Both the position numbers and the translations under genes were made by a program. A stretch of 64,000 nucleotides of DNA from NCBI RefSeq assembly GCF_014905175.1, contig NC_057788.1, positions 24,708,154-24,772,153 of the forward strand, written 5' to 3'. The notes below the pieces were generated by a model. The model saw only the letters and a program-made list of their open reading frames with translations, did no database searches and had not been told where the DNA came from. Position 1 is the first letter of the stretch. Each line of letters opens with the position of its first letter. This document shows, piece after piece, positions 63,361 through 64,000 of this stretch. The DNA is from Aphidius gifuensis (taxonomy: Eukaryota > Arthropoda > Insecta > Hymenoptera > Braconidae).

Positions 63361-63661
63361 TTTTTTAATTGCATTAAAAATTAATTAATAATTTATTTAT
63401 TCATTTTTACACCGATTGATTTGTTATTGGAGGGAGAAAAAAGCTAGAGAGATAGTTAGAGAGGAGACTGATGGGTCTTATTTTATTGGATAATTTTCAT
63501 TTGTTGAATAAAATTTATATTTTTCAAGTATTTAATTAAAATAAAGTAAAAACAAAAAAACTGGCAATATAAATATTAATTTGATTTAATTTTTTTTTTT
63601 ATTTAGAATATTAATTATATTGAAATTAAACGTAGTTTATAATGTAAATTGCTTATTTTTT

Positions 63662-63700
63662 TTCTCACAAGTAGTGATGTTAAGACACTTTAGTATATAT
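63662..63700 (+). promoter_or_regulatory. snRNA-type Pol III promoter of RNA copy 2
   Basis: TCTCACAAGTAGTGATGTTAAGA (about 63663-63685) and the following TATATATA (about 63694-63701) reproduce the copy 1 promoter-like block, again about 60 and 30 bases before the GGAACG 5' end. Confidence 0.5.
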
Positions 63701-63723
63701 ACGACACTAAACTACGGTCCAAC

Positions 63724-63945
63724 GGAACGGCGGAGAGGAAAAGAGTAATCCTTAGATGAAGGATGAGTTTGTGTTTGGTTGTCGCACAATGTTATGAAGA
63801 TTATGTCGTAATGAGAAGAAGTGCAGTTTGGCCCCCGCTGCTAAGACTCAGTATGGAATGTAAAGAGGGTTTTGATTTGTCGCTTTGTATCCCATGAAAA
63901 AAATAACAAACGAACAACCTCTCCGTGGCGTTCCTTTTGCTTTTT
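63724..63945 (+). ncRNA. Candidate Pol III-transcribed structured RNA, copy 2
   Basis: The terminal stem is kept: GGAACG (63724-63729) with CGTTCC (63929-63934), and GCGGAGAGG (63730-63738) with CCTCTCCGT (63918-63926, one G-U pair). The first internal hairpin is ATCCTT...AAGGAT where copy 1 has CTCCTT...AAGGAG, a compensated C-G to A-T change at the stem base. GCAGTTTGGC...GCTGC and GGGTTTTGATTTGTCGCTTT are almost unchanged. The T-run at 63941-63952 fits a Pol III terminator. The 5' hairpin region is longer than in copy 1 by about 20 nt. Confidence 0.55.
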
Positions 63946-64000
63946 TTTTTTTAATTGCATAAAAAATTAATTAATAATTAGTTTAAATAAAATTATAAAT

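Larger units (their letters stand above)
62937..63395 (+). repeat. Duplicated unit, copy 1 (carries the structured RNA gene)
   Basis: About 460 bp align with 63500-63983 from AAATAAAATTTAT at the left to AATTGCAT(T)AAAAATTAATTAATAAT at the right. Copies differ by many substitutions and small indels, so the duplication is not recent. The conserved parts are the promoter-like block and stems, not the whole unit uniformly. Confidence 0.75.
63500..63983 (+). repeat. Duplicated unit, copy 2
   Basis: Direct-repeat partner of 62937-63395, in the same orientation, separated by about 105 bp. Whether more copies follow cannot be seen because the window ends at 64000. Confidence 0.75.

Noticed and set aside
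63183..63374. 63-codon minus-strand ORF at the right edge
   Set aside because: It lies across the structured RNA candidate, and the frame is not preserved in the duplicate copy.
63159..63945. Identification of the RNA pair as SRP, U6/U6atac, RNase P/MRP or Y RNA
   Set aside because: The key motifs of those RNAs (SRP helix 8 core, U6 ACAGAGA, P/MRP CR-I GAAAGUC) are not seen; telomerase RNA and 7SK remain untested possibilities.
1..64000. CRISPR arrays, bacterial operons, riboswitches or origins
   Set aside because: No regularly spaced repeats; genes are intron-split animal genes with eukaryotic splice sites.

Overview
The window is eukaryotic nuclear DNA with about 80% A+T, very many poly(A)/poly(T) runs, AT, CA and GAT microsatellites, and GT-AG introns. 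Its four protein-coding genes have clear insect orthologues (HR4, PP6 catalytic subunit, shibire/dynamin, AGPAT). Base composition and intron sizes fit a small-genome hymenopteran such as a parasitoid wasp, but that placement is inference. All identifications come from reading translated exons against remembered family sequences; no database search was run.

Layout. Positions 1-28477 hold no gene I can call with confidence. This is a long AT-rich desert with many 100-300 bp islands of balanced composition, one orphan coding-looking stretch (11350-11478), two imperfect hairpins near 12 kb, and a perfect IR-1 ecdysone-response-element palindrome at 6152-6164. It is probably the regulatory domain of HR4, whose coding exons run from 28478 to 38490 (+). 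From 38491 to 45492 lie the probable HR4 3' UTR and intergenic DNA. PP6 (45493-47005, -) and shibire (48787-60104, +) are divergent, sharing a 1.8 kb head-to-head interval. AGPAT (61520-62601, -) converges on shibire. From about 62940 to the right edge is a duplicated unit that looks like two copies of a Pol III-transcribed structured RNA gene.

Exon structures were built by joining GT/AG sites in phase. The joined reading frames have exact codon totals: HR4 1296 aa, PP6 303 aa, shibire 834-882 aa depending on the 3' end (before microexons), AGPAT 276 aa.

The best leads are: (i) the duplicated, compensated, snRNA-type-promoter RNA at the right edge; (ii) three in-frame candidate microexons (27, 15 and 6 nt) and a complex set of C-terminal exons in shibire, with an 11-nt GC-rich complementarity bracketing one of those exons; (iii) the EcRE palindrome and other cis elements upstream of the ecdysone-pathway receptor HR4; (iv) a diverged pair of exon-like repeats at 20.2 and 43.4 kb.
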